Positions 33,985 through 42,194 of a stretch of 64,000 nucleotides of DNA are shown piece after piece. The position numbers were made by a program, and so were the translations under genes. The stretch's first letter is position 1, and each line of letters starts with the position of its first letter. Origin of the DNA: Clostridiales bacterium (GTDB lineage Bacteria > Bacillota > Clostridia > Christensenellales > Aristaeellaceae); the NCBI GenBank assembly GCA_015056205.1, contig SVGS01000002.1, positions 124,001-188,000 of the forward strand. The letters run 5' to 3'. The notes beneath the pieces are model-generated. The model was not told the DNA's origin and did no database searches. It was given only the letters and a program-made list of their open reading frames with translations.

Positions 33985-36900
33985 TTATCTTTTGAGCCAT
34001 TTTCTTCTTTTTCTTTTCCCGGGCCGATTCTTCCGCTCCGGCCGTACAGGAATCACCCGCAGGGTCTGAATCTCAAAGGGGCGGAAGGAAACCGGGAATT
34101 CGCGGCCCGTTCCCATCGTTTCGCCGTCCTTCTCATCCAGGGAGGCCATCCGCACCACCGCCTCGAAGGGCAGCTTCAGCACTCCGCGCTCCGCGGTGCC
34201 CAGGCTTTCGTACAGCCTGAGAATCGTTCCCTCCCCGTTTTCGGCGGGCTTGACGGTTTCCGTCAGGATTCCGCGGCTTTCGCAGGTGAACCCCTCCTGC
34301 CGGACGCACTGTCCCTCCGTCGCCCGGACAGGTTGATTCAGCTCATATCCGGCCCGGGCAAGCTCCGCCTCACAGAACGGAACGTCAAAGGGCCGCAGCG
34401 CGTAGGTGAAGCGGTGCTCCCCCCGGTCGCAGCCGTCGTCCGGCACCAGGGGCGCCCGCAGCAGCGTCAGCGCCATTTCTCCCCGGCCGGTGCTCAGTCC
34501 GTACAGCCCGTCGTTCAGCAGGGCGAAACCCCTTCCGGTTTCGCACAGCGCGCTGTAGCGGTGATTGCTGACCTCATACCGGTCCCGGGCAAAGGGATGG
34601 GAGCGGTGGCAGGGCCGCCGGACGAAGCCGAACTGAATCTCATGCACCGCGTCCTCGCAGATCAGATTGCTTTCAAAGTGAACCTTCAGCATCTTCCGGC
34701 GCTCCTGCCAGTTCACTTCCGTTTCAAAGGTCAGCTGTTCTTCCCGGGCCCGCAGGCGGATCCGCTGCCGCGCGGTGCTGCGGCCGAAGCGCAGCGCCAC
34801 CGTGATCTCCGCGCAGGCGGGCGTGTTCAGGGTCAGCCGGGCTTCCGCCTGAACCGCTCCCTCCAGCCGTTCCTCCGGCCAGTCCCGGTCCAGCTCCCAG
34901 GCGTCATAGACCGTCTGAATATTGCGGTACAGCCGCCAGTCATTCATCACCTGTCCCGGACACAGGAACTCCTCGGTTCCGTCCGCACCGCGAAGCCGCA
35001 GGGAAACGATTCTCCCCTGACGGTCCGCCACCGCTTCCAGCCGGTCATTCTTCAGATGAATTCCGTCTTCCTCCTCCGAAGCGGTCACGCCTTCCTCCGG
35101 AGAAAGGGGCCGTTCCGCCTGTTCCGCGTTCACCGCGCCGCCGGCCGGTACTTCCGCGTAGATTTCCCTGCCGTCCGGCAGTTCAACCCATCCGGACCGG
35201 TCCCAGTTCAGCGGATTGACGAGCACCAGTCCCGGGCCCGGCTGGATGCGGTACGCCATCTGCCGCAGGCGCCCGTTCAGGGTTTCCAGCGATTCCGTCA
35301 GCCGGACCAGGGCCTCCGTCGCTTCCTGATGAACCCGGGCGATCCCGACGCCTCCGGCGATATCGTGAAACTGATTCAGCAAAAGCGTCCGCCAGGCCTC
35401 CCGGATCGGATGCCGCAGCGGCACCCGGTCCTTCGGAGACAGCCGGGCCGTCAGGGCCTCCGTCTCCCGAAGGGCTTCCTCCGCCCGGCGCATCGCGGCC
35501 TTCTGCCGGCGCTGAACCGAATAGGTTCCCCGGTGCCAGGCCAGATACAGTTCACCGGTCCAGCGGTTCCGCACGGCCTGCCGCGACGTTTCCTCAAAGA
35601 ACTCCGGCAGCGTGCCCCAGCGGGTCCGGGGAACGCCTTCCAGATCCCCGACCCGGCGGATCATCTCCAGCGTGTCCCGGTTCGCTCCGCCGCCTCCGTC
35701 CCCGTAGCCAAAGGTATACAGCTGCGTGTCGATGTTTTCCCGCTGGGAGCGCTCCGTGTCCCATCTTTTCTGCAAAAGCGCCGGGCTGACCGGAGCGTTG
35801 GCCTTAAAGAAGGAAAGGGCTTCCACCGTGGATCCGTCCATACCTTCCCAGATGAAATTCTGATAGGGAAACCGCTCCGTCTCCGGATCCGCCCGGAGCA
35901 GTTTTTCCGTGGCAAAATAACGGATTCCCGCCTGTTTCAGGATCTGCGGCAGCGCCGCGCTGAAACCGAAGGTATCCGGCTGCCAGGCCACCGTCGTCTT
36001 CACGCCCAGCTGTTCCCGGAACCAGGCCTTCCCCGTCAGCACCTGCCTGATCAGGCTTTCCCCCGACGGGATATTGGTATCGCATTCCACATAGAAGGCG
36101 CCTTCCGGCGTCATTTTTCCTTCCCGCACCGCCTGCCTGACCCGGTCCCATACCTCCGGATCCTGCTTCCGGAGAAGATCCAGCAGAGCGGGTTCGCACA
36201 GCAGAAAACGGTATTCCGGGTATTCCTCCATCAGCGCAAGCTGATTCGCGTAGGTCCGGACGGATTTATGCCGGGTCTCCTCCAGCGGCCAGAGCCAGCC
36301 CAGATCGATATGGCTCTGCCCCAGCAGCCACATGACTGGCGCCGTCGTCCCGTTGACGCAGGCCAGCACCGGTTTCAGCGCTTCCCGGGCGGCCCGGAAG
36401 CTTTCCTCCCGTTCTCCCTCCGGCAGTTCAAAATCCGCGATATGCGTAAAGGCTTTCAGCGCCTCAGCCGTCCGCAGCGCCCGCAGGCTGTTGTCCCCGA
36501 GCGCCTGCTGCAGGGAATCCAGCGTCTCCACATCCAGCCACAGCTGATAGGCGTCCTCGTTCCAGACGGCCAGAACGGATTCCCCCACGACGCATTGGGG
36601 CTCCGTCACCTCCGGCAGCACCGGCCGCTCCTCCGGCCAGGGACCCAGCTCCTCCAGCCGCAGTCCATGGCCGGCATAGCTTTCGATCTGCACATGAAAG
36701 CGCTCGCCGGGAACGGCGTTCCGGGTCAGGGTGACATAGGCGTGCTGACGGTCGATGGATCCGGCCGCCCGGCCGTTCACATAGACCAGCTGTTCCCCGC
36801 CCGTCCCGGAGAAAAGTACGACCCGGCGGCCCGCCGCGGCTTCATCCAGGGTCACATCCGCCGTAAACCAGGCGTATTCCCATTTTTTCCCCCAGGGCAT

Positions 36901-37071
36901 GCCCACGGGCGCCGGAAGGCGGGGCTGCTCCTCCGCCTCCGCGGCGGTCAGGGCTTTCTCCGCGATACAGTATTCAAAAGATACGGTTCCCACCGGGGTA
37001 TAAAGATGGTTTTTCAGTTCCTCTTTCCATTTGCGGATCCGCTGATTCACCTGGCGTCCCAGATCATACAT
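33985..37071 (-). CDS. Alpha-mannosidase, glycoside hydrolase family 38
   Basis: This cytoplasmic enzyme removes alpha-linked mannose. The 1028-residue protein has an N-terminal beta domain (about 1-230), the GH38 catalytic barrel with the zinc motif GQSHIDLGWLWP (251-262) and the nucleophile D366 in WQPDTFGFSAALPQ, a helical bundle carrying LLNQFHDIAGG, and beta-sandwich C-terminal domains. It lacks a signal peptide. An odd feature is a very basic tail (about the last 18 residues, rich in Lys and Arg) beyond the usual end. ATG 37071 follows GAGGAG. It lies five bases after the small unknown gene 37077-37778, with which it must share a message. Confidence 0.93.
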   Translation of the reverse strand: MYDLGRQVNQRIRKWKEELKNHLYTPVGTVSFEYCIAEKALTAAEAEEQPRLPAPVGMPWGKKWEYAWFTADVTLDEAAAGRRVVLFSGTGGEQLVYVNGRAAGSIDRQHAYVTLTRNAVPGERFHVQIESYAGHGLRLEELGPWPEERPVLPEVTEPQCVVGESVLAVWNEDAYQLWLDVETLDSLQQALGDNSLRALRTAEALKAFTHIADFELPEGEREESFRAAREALKPVLACVNGTTAPVMWLLGQSHIDLGWLWPLEETRHKSVRTYANQLALMEEYPEYRFLLCEPALLDLLRKQDPEVWDRVRQAVREGKMTPEGAFYVECDTNIPSGESLIRQVLTGKAWFREQLGVKTTVAWQPDTFGFSAALPQILKQAGIRYFATEKLLRADPETERFPYQNFIWEGMDGSTVEALSFFKANAPVSPALLQKRWDTERSQRENIDTQLYTFGYGDGGGGANRDTLEMIRRVGDLEGVPRTRWGTLPEFFEETSRQAVRNRWTGELYLAWHRGTYSVQRRQKAAMRRAEEALRETEALTARLSPKDRVPLRHPIREAWRTLLLNQFHDIAGGVGIARVHQEATEALVRLTESLETLNGRLRQMAYRIQPGPGLVLVNPLNWDRSGWVELPDGREIYAEVPAGGAVNAEQAERPLSPEEGVTASEEEDGIHLKNDRLEAVADRQGRIVSLRLRGADGTEEFLCPGQVMNDWRLYRNIQTVYDAWELDRDWPEERLEGAVQAEARLTLNTPACAEITVALRFGRSTARQRIRLRAREEQLTFETEVNWQERRKMLKVHFESNLICEDAVHEIQFGFVRRPCHRSHPFARDRYEVSNHRYSALCETGRGFALLNDGLYGLSTGRGEMALTLLRAPLVPDDGCDRGEHRFTYALRPFDVPFCEAELARAGYELNQPVRATEGQCVRQEGFTCESRGILTETVKPAENGEGTILRLYESLGTAERGVLKLPFEAVVRMASLDEKDGETMGTGREFPVSFRPFEIQTLRVIPVRPERKNRPGKRKRRKWLKR

Positions 37072-37076
37072 CTTTC

Positions 37077-37778
37077 TTACTCCTCCCCGTACAGTTCATT
37101 CAGTCTCCGGCATTCCTGACGAATCCACCCGGGAATCTGCCGGAACAGCTCTTTCCAGGGGCGGTACAGGCTTTTCTCCAGCGGCCTCTCCCGAAACCGC
37201 AGCGTCGGTTCAAAGGCCAGCTGTTCCCGCAGATACCGGATGCTGTGCGCGTCGTCCCTCCGTTCCGGCACGAACAGATCCTTCCCGCCCGGCGCATACT
37301 CCGCGCTGAAGGGATTGCCGATCAGCACGGGGCCGCCGGCCTCCCGGCAGCAGCTGTCCCAGCCGGGAACGAGCCGGAACAGCGCGCCCGCCGGCAGGAA
37401 CGCATGCTTCCCCGGCTGGCAGAAAGCCTGAACCCGTTTTTCTCTCGGCCGCAGAGCCCCTGGAATTTCCGGCACCAGCAGGTTCAGATACTTTCCGTGA
37501 AAGCTGCCCTCCGCCGCCAGAGGTTCCCCGTCGTTCCCCACCGTCACCCAGATATGCTCCAGGTCGTACATATGCCCGATATCATAGTCAAAGTAATAGG
37601 CGTACTCAATGACGCAGGCCGCCCCTTCCGGCAGGGTGATGATCCTTTTCGGGAACGAATCGCTTTTCCGTTCCTCCCGGAAAACCGTCACCCCCACCGC
37701 CCGGGGAAAAATCGTTTCCGCCTCGTCAAAATAAAGAACGGGCGCATAGCGCAGCGCTGTTTCCGGATCGGTCCGCAC
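37077..37778 (-). CDS. Protein of unknown function upstream of the alpha-mannosidase
   Basis: About 233 residues from GTG 37778, chosen because GGAGG lies just before it; ATG 37838 in frame has no such site. There is no signal peptide or membrane segment. The sequence is notable for aromatic and histidine-rich strands: RYAPVLYFDEAETIFP, YYFDYDIGHMYDLEHIWV and EGSFHGKYLNL, then PGKHAFLPAG. The D-x-x-H and S-F-H-G-K elements look like metal-binding or catalytic residues of a beta-rich enzyme or lectin. I do not recognise the family. Tight coupling to the GH38 gene suggests that it acts on the same glycan. Confidence 0.65.
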   Translation of the reverse strand: MRTDPETALRYAPVLYFDEAETIFPRAVGVTVFREERKSDSFPKRIITLPEGAACVIEYAYYFDYDIGHMYDLEHIWVTVGNDGEPLAAEGSFHGKYLNLLVPEIPGALRPREKRVQAFCQPGKHAFLPAGALFRLVPGWDSCCREAGGPVLIGNPFSAEYAPGGKDLFVPERRDDAHSIRYLREQLAFEPTLRFRERPLEKSLYRPWKELFRQIPGWIRQECRRLNELYGEE

Positions 37779-37861
37779 CGTCTGATTCCTCCTGTCCTTT
37801 TTTGACTCCCTGATGGAATTATGATAAGATCCCCTCATGAACCCGAAGGGAGAATACAGGC

Positions 37862-38398
37862 ATGAGCGGACAAAAAAAGCGATTAATCATCATGACAGAT
37901 ATCGGCGATACCGTGATTGACGAAGGAACGGAGCAGCGCGGCGCGGACGAAGTTGTCCTCCGGGCGGACTGCATTCCCGGCGCCCGGGAAACATATCTCG
38001 CCCTGCACCGGGCCGGATTTCCCATCGTCATGGTCGCCGACGGGCTGGTGCGCTCCTTTCATAACACCATGGAGCAGCACGGGCTGGACGGGATTTTCTC
38101 CGCCTGGATCATTTCAGAGGAGGTGGGCGAAGACAAGCCCAGCCCCCGGATGTTCGCCGCCGCCATGAAGGCGATGGGGCTCACCGAGCAGGATAAAAAC
38201 CGGATCATCATGATCGGGAACAACGTGAAGCGGGATATCCGCGGCGCCAATCGTTTCGGCCTTCATTCCGTCCTGATCGACTGGTCCAACCGCCGCCCCT
38301 ATGACGAGGAGCTGCCGGAGGATCACGCGGAATACCGCATTCACCGTCCGGAGGAGCTGCTGCCCCTGGCGGAAAAGCTGGAACGGGAGCTCAGCTGA
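37862..38398 (+). CDS. HAD-superfamily hydrolase
   Basis: A 178-residue phosphatase-like protein of the haloacid dehalogenase superfamily. The nucleophile motif is MTDIGDTV with D13; the usual second aspartate two residues later is Gly15, as in the DIG(N/D)T variants. Later motifs are present: VADGL, K in GEDKPSPRMF, and the acidic metal motif MIGNNVKRDIRGAN. Known members act on sugar phosphates or nucleotides; the substrate is unknown. It reads away from the mannosidase operon and its stop overlaps that of the convergent DeoR gene. Confidence 0.82.
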   Translation: MSGQKKRLIIMTDIGDTVIDEGTEQRGADEVVLRADCIPGARETYLALHRAGFPIVMVADGLVRSFHNTMEQHGLDGIFSAWIISEEVGEDKPSPRMFAAAMKAMGLTEQDKNRIIMIGNNVKRDIRGANRFGLHSVLIDWSNRRPYDEELPEDHAEYRIHRPEELLPLAEKLERELS

Positions 38399-39173
38399 CT
38401 TCCGAAGGCTCCTTTTCCTCGCCGGCAATCTGCACATCGATGCCTTTTTCCTGAAGTTTTTCCAGGTATTCGGCAGGAACGGATGCGTCCGTGATCACGG
38501 TCTGGAACTGATCCAGCGTCGCGTAGGAAAACAGGCTGGTCACGCCGAACTTGTTTCCGGTCACCAGCAGCACGGTTTTCTCCGCCTGTTTCACCGCGGC
38601 CTTTTTGATGGCGTATTCCAGCGGGCTGGAATTGGTCACCCCCGTCATGGAAGCCCCCGTCGCCGCCATAAAGGCAATATTAATGTTCATGGTGCTCAGG
38701 AAGGCGGCGGATTCCTCTCCGGTAATGGAGTAGGTTTTCCGGTGAACCTCCCCGGGCACCACGATCAGGCGGATGTTCTCATAGGCCAGCGCCTGTAGCA
38801 TGATTTCAATGTTGTTGGTAATGACGGTAATATTTTTCCCCTTCAGGGTATCCATCAGATGCATGGTCGTGGTGCCGGAGTCGATAAAAATGATATCTCC
38901 GTCCCGGACCATCTGAGCGGCCTTCACGCAGATCGCCCGCTTCACCCCGCTGGGGCGGCTGGATCTTTCGGCATAGGGAACCAGCCCCTTGGGTTTCATC
39001 ATGGCCTGAACGCCGCCGTACACCTTCTGCACGCGCCCGCTCTTCGCCAGCTCAGCCACATCCCGGCGCACCGTATTCATCGATACGTCAAATACGGCGC
39101 AAAGCTCCTCCATTGAGGCTGAGGTATGCGAAAGAATATAGCTTTCCATTTCCATCAGTCGTCTGGATTTCAC
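38391..39173 (-). CDS. DeoR-family transcriptional regulator
   Basis: A repressor of about 260 residues. The N-terminal winged helix-turn-helix shows ASMEELCAVFDVSMNTVRRD and the DeoR tail GRVQKVYGG; the C-terminal sugar-phosphate-binding domain shows IDSGTTTMHL and ITNN. GTG 39173 is taken as start because GGAGG lies nine bases upstream; ATG 39182 abuts GGAGG. It probably responds to a phosphorylated sugar intermediate. IolR of Bacillus subtilis belongs to this family, so this gene is a candidate regulator of the inositol operon, but it could equally control the adjacent GH105 gene. It has its own promoter at 39247-39275. Confidence 0.9.
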   Translation of the reverse strand: MKSRRLMEMESYILSHTSASMEELCAVFDVSMNTVRRDVAELAKSGRVQKVYGGVQAMMKPKGLVPYAERSSRPSGVKRAICVKAAQMVRDGDIIFIDSGTTTMHLMDTLKGKNITVITNNIEIMLQALAYENIRLIVVPGEVHRKTYSITGEESAAFLSTMNINIAFMAATGASMTGVTNSSPLEYAIKKAAVKQAEKTVLLVTGNKFGVTSLFSYATLDQFQTVITDASVPAEYLEKLQEKGIDVQIAGEEKEPSEVS

Positions 39174-39246
39174 GCTGTTCATCCTCCTGTCAGTTTTCGG
39201 GCTCTCTTTGGCCGAATCCTGATAAACTTTCTCATTTCTTAACAGC

Positions 39247-39275
39247 ATTATATTCAGAACATGACAGAAAAGCAA
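39247..39275 (-). promoter_or_regulatory. Promoter of the DeoR gene
   Basis: On the minus strand TTGCTT (39275-39270) and TATAAT (39252-39247) are 17 bases apart. It lies just after the GH105 stop codon, with no clear terminator between. Confidence 0.6.
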
Positions 39276-39285
39276 GCTTTTTTCA

Positions 39286-40323
39286 TCATTCCTTTTGCAT
39301 CAGTTCCGTCAGCATCAGGAAGGTCAGCCCCTGTCCGTAGGCGGTGGGCCGCAGCGGAACCGACCGGTAGAAATCCAGGTCCATCCCCATGGGCGTGCCG
39401 TAGGAAACCCCTTCCACGAGGCCGTCCGGCTGAACGCAGCCCAGCACGCCTTCCGCGGCCTTCATCGCCTGCGCTTCGCAGTTCAGCAGGCCCAGCCGGC
39501 AGCCTTTCAGCAGGCCGTAGGCGATCGCCGCGCTGGCGGATGTCTCCAGATAGCTGTCCTCCTGGTCCACCAGGGTGTGCCACAGTCCCGTATCCGGATC
39601 CTGCGCCGCCAGCAGCGCCTCGCACTGCTCCTTCCAGGTGTTCAGCACCAGCCGGCGCACCGGATCCTCCTCCGGCAGCCACTCCAGGAAGTCCACTCCG
39701 CCCGCGGTAAACCAGCTGTTCCCCCGCGCCCAGAAGGCTTTCCCGAAATGATGCCTGCCCTCGAAGCACCAGCCGTGATACCACAGGCCGGTTTCGGCGC
39801 AGTGCAGATACTTGATATGCAGCAGGAACTGATACCGCGCTTCCTGCTGCCAGCTTTCCTGATTCAGCAGGACCCCGGCGCGGTACAGGAAGAGCACCGT
39901 CATGAACAGCGTATCGTCCCACAGCTGCTGGGCGTTGAAGCAGTCGCTGGTCACGTGCTGGAATCCGCCTTCCTCCGTTCGCGGCAGCTCCGTCATCACC
40001 CACCGGCCCCAGGCCTCCATCACGGGAAGATACTTTTCATCCCGGGTCTGCTCATACAGAAAGGTCATTCCCAGCATGGGAGCGGTAGTATTGATATTGG
40101 GCGCCGGCAGCCCGCGCTCCAGATGTCCGTCATACCATTCCCGGATTTCCCGCAGCAGAGAGGGATCCCCGTTCGCCAGATATACCTTCATCATGGCAGC
40201 CATCGCCACGCCCTGGGGCCATTCCCAGGTGGCCAGAGACAGATGATCGTCCCACCGGCCGTCCCCCCGGCTGGACTTCAGCCGGTTCAGCACCCGGTCC
40301 GCGGTTTCCTGATATCGATTCAT
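39286..40323 (-). CDS. Unsaturated rhamnogalacturonyl hydrolase, GH105
   Basis: This cytoplasmic enzyme releases the unsaturated galacturonate left at the end of rhamnogalacturonan fragments by lyases such as the PL11 enzyme at 3417-6242. The 345-residue (alpha/alpha)6 barrel shows DHLSLATWEWPQGVAM, the catalytic-aspartate turn QQLWDDTLFM (D137 probable), FWARGNSWFTAGG and EDSYLETSASAAIAYG, as in YteR/YesR. No signal peptide is present. It is divergent from the unknown gene at 40462 with overlapping promoters. Confidence 0.93.
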   Translation of the reverse strand: MNRYQETADRVLNRLKSSRGDGRWDDHLSLATWEWPQGVAMAAMMKVYLANGDPSLLREIREWYDGHLERGLPAPNINTTAPMLGMTFLYEQTRDEKYLPVMEAWGRWVMTELPRTEEGGFQHVTSDCFNAQQLWDDTLFMTVLFLYRAGVLLNQESWQQEARYQFLLHIKYLHCAETGLWYHGWCFEGRHHFGKAFWARGNSWFTAGGVDFLEWLPEEDPVRRLVLNTWKEQCEALLAAQDPDTGLWHTLVDQEDSYLETSASAAIAYGLLKGCRLGLLNCEAQAMKAAEGVLGCVQPDGLVEGVSYGTPMGMDLDFYRSVPLRPTAYGQGLTFLMLTELMQKE

Positions 40324-40361
40324 AGGATTCTCCTCTTTTCTTTTCGAATTCCGTCCGTCTG

Positions 40362-40424
40362 AGCATAGCAGGCAGGAAATGAAATGTCAAACCGGATTGA
40401 CAGGCAGGGGAAAAAACATATAAT
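40362..40424. promoter_or_regulatory. Divergent promoters of the GH105 gene and the unknown gene at 40462
   Basis: Leftward: TTGACA (40390-40385), 17 bases, TATGCT (40367-40362). Rightward: TTGACA (40397-40402), 16 bases, TATAAT (40419-40424). The two -35 elements are only six bases apart. An inverted pair TTCGAATTC (40343-40351) and GAATTCGAA (40431-40439) flanks both promoters and may be operator halves. Confidence 0.7.
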
Positions 40425-40461
40425 CGTACTGAATTCGAAGCGTCAAAGGAGTGTTCCGCCC

Positions 40462-42135
40462 ATGTCCCTGTACGATCAGCTGTCCCCCGAAGGAAAAACG
40501 CTTCTCCGTGAAGCGCACGGCTTTCTGCGGAAAGGATACGATCCGGTTACGCATCTGGTTTCCGTCGACAGCGAGGGCAGTTTTCATATCGGAATCCGGG
40601 AAAGCATGTATTACGCCCTCTCCCTGATGATCCTGGACCGGGAATGGGATACGGTCGAGGCCGTCACCCGGGCGGTGCTGGCGCTGCAGATGGACGCCCC
40701 CGGCGAGGTTTTTCACGGCGCCTTCCGGCATTCGCCTTCCGAGCCCGCCCCGGCGGCCGGCGTGCTGGACGCGGCCCGGCTGGGAACCGACGGACGCTAT
40801 TTCGCGGACCTGGCCTGGGAGCGGACCACCTCCCGGTTTTCCCGGCTGCTGGAAAGCCGGCCGGAGCTGAGCGGCCGCTCCGGTGAAATTGAGGCCCTGC
40901 TTCATCAGGCCCTGACGGAAAGCGTTCCGGTGGCCTGGGATTCCTATGAGCCCAATACCCGGGAGTTCATCCTCATGTGCCTGGCGATGCTGCTGGAGCA
41001 TGAGGGCGGCCGGCTGCCGAAGGCTCTGACGGAGGAAATCGCCCGCAGCGCCCGCCTGGGCATGGAAGGCGCCGTCGCCCGCAGCCTGTCCGGCTTCACG
41101 CCGCTGAACACCAATATTCTCTGCATGCATATTTTCCTGCTGGATTACTTCGGCCGCAGGCTCGGAAACGAGGAATGGACCGCGCTGGCGCTGACCGATG
41201 CGGAGGCCATGCTCCGGCAGTACCGGGAATACCATGCCTGCGCGGAATTCAATTCCCCCACCTACTGCGGGGTGGATCTGTCCACCCTGGGCTTTGTGCG
41301 CCGCTACAGCCCACGGCCGGAGCTGGTCCGGCTGGCTGACGAGCTGGAGGAAGGTATCTGGCAGGATGTGGCGGAGTTTTACAACCCGGCCATGCGGAAT
41401 TTCTGCGGCCCCTATTCCCGGGCTTATGAGCTGGACTGCGCGGTCCACACCTGTTTTTATGATCTGATGTATCTGGGGCTGGGGGAATCCCTCTTCCCCT
41501 GGCATCCCTTTTCCGTGGAGAGCGTATGCAACCCGCTGCTGCTCCTGGGCGACGTCCGGATCCCGGAAGCCGTCCGGCCCGCGCTGTTTGAAGACAAGCA
41601 GGACGTCCGGCTCCGTCATTCCTTCCGGGAACTGTCCGAGCGCGGAGATCCGCGGCGGAACAACGCCCTGTGCACCGCCACCGGCTGGATTTCCCCGCGC
41701 CTGATGACCGGCGCCCTGGCCGGAAGCGAAAACCCCAGCTATCAGCTGCATCCGCTGGTCATTTTCTGGCGTTCCGGCGAAGCGCTGGGCACTGTCAGCC
41801 TGCACCGCTGCCTGCCGGACGGCCGGATGCAGCATATGCGGACCGTGCTGTTCAACGGACAGGCGGACCGGAACCGCCTGACGATGGATGTGGAAGCCCG
41901 GGTCACCCGGGATGTGGATGTCTTCTTCGAGATTTTCTGCCCCGGGCTGGATCCGGAGCAGCTTCGGGAATCCTGCTGGACGCTGCCCGGCCTGACGGTC
42001 CGCCTTTCCGCCCGGGCTCCCCGCCCCGAAATCCGGCGGGTGGACGAACACACGCTCCGCGTGGTGTATCCCGCGCGCCAGGAGGATCCCGCCAGCCTGC
42101 GTATGCATTTTGATCTGGAAGCGGAGCTTACCTGA
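40462..42135 (+). CDS. Predicted helical-toroid carbohydrate enzyme of unrecognised family
   Basis: The protein has 557 residues from ATG 40462 (AAAGGAG ten bases upstream), with no signal peptide. The first 390 residues are helical with aromatic-rich turns: FHIGIRESMYYALSLMI, SYEPNTREFILMCLAM, FNSPTYCGVDLSTLGF and NFCGPYSRAYELD. This suggests an (alpha/alpha) toroid as in heparinase- and alginate-lyase-like or GH enzymes; a beta-rich C-terminal domain follows. No named family can be assigned. It is divergent from the GH105 gene and ends in a strong terminator, so it forms its own unit; co-regulation with GH105 points to uronate-containing glycans. Confidence 0.65.
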   Translation: MSLYDQLSPEGKTLLREAHGFLRKGYDPVTHLVSVDSEGSFHIGIRESMYYALSLMILDREWDTVEAVTRAVLALQMDAPGEVFHGAFRHSPSEPAPAAGVLDAARLGTDGRYFADLAWERTTSRFSRLLESRPELSGRSGEIEALLHQALTESVPVAWDSYEPNTREFILMCLAMLLEHEGGRLPKALTEEIARSARLGMEGAVARSLSGFTPLNTNILCMHIFLLDYFGRRLGNEEWTALALTDAEAMLRQYREYHACAEFNSPTYCGVDLSTLGFVRRYSPRPELVRLADELEEGIWQDVAEFYNPAMRNFCGPYSRAYELDCAVHTCFYDLMYLGLGESLFPWHPFSVESVCNPLLLLGDVRIPEAVRPALFEDKQDVRLRHSFRELSERGDPRRNNALCTATGWISPRLMTGALAGSENPSYQLHPLVIFWRSGEALGTVSLHRCLPDGRMQHMRTVLFNGQADRNRLTMDVEARVTRDVDVFFEIFCPGLDPEQLRESCWTLPGLTVRLSARAPRPEIRRVDEHTLRVVYPARQEDPASLRMHFDLEAELT

Positions 42136-42164
42136 TCCGCTTAGGCTCACAGCAGTGCTTTTCG

Positions 42165-42192
42165 CCGCCTTCCGCCGGAAGGCGGTTTTTTT
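42165..42192 (+). terminator. Rho-independent terminator
   Basis: CCGCCTTCC, loop GCC, GGAAGGCGG, then seven T residues, about 30 bases after the stop codon of the unknown gene 40462-42135. Confidence 0.92.
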
Positions 42193-42194
42193 AT

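Noticed and set aside
33907-37119. Open frame of 1070 codons on the plus strand
   Set aside because: Antisense of the GH38 alpha-mannosidase, which has clear catalytic motifs on the other strand.
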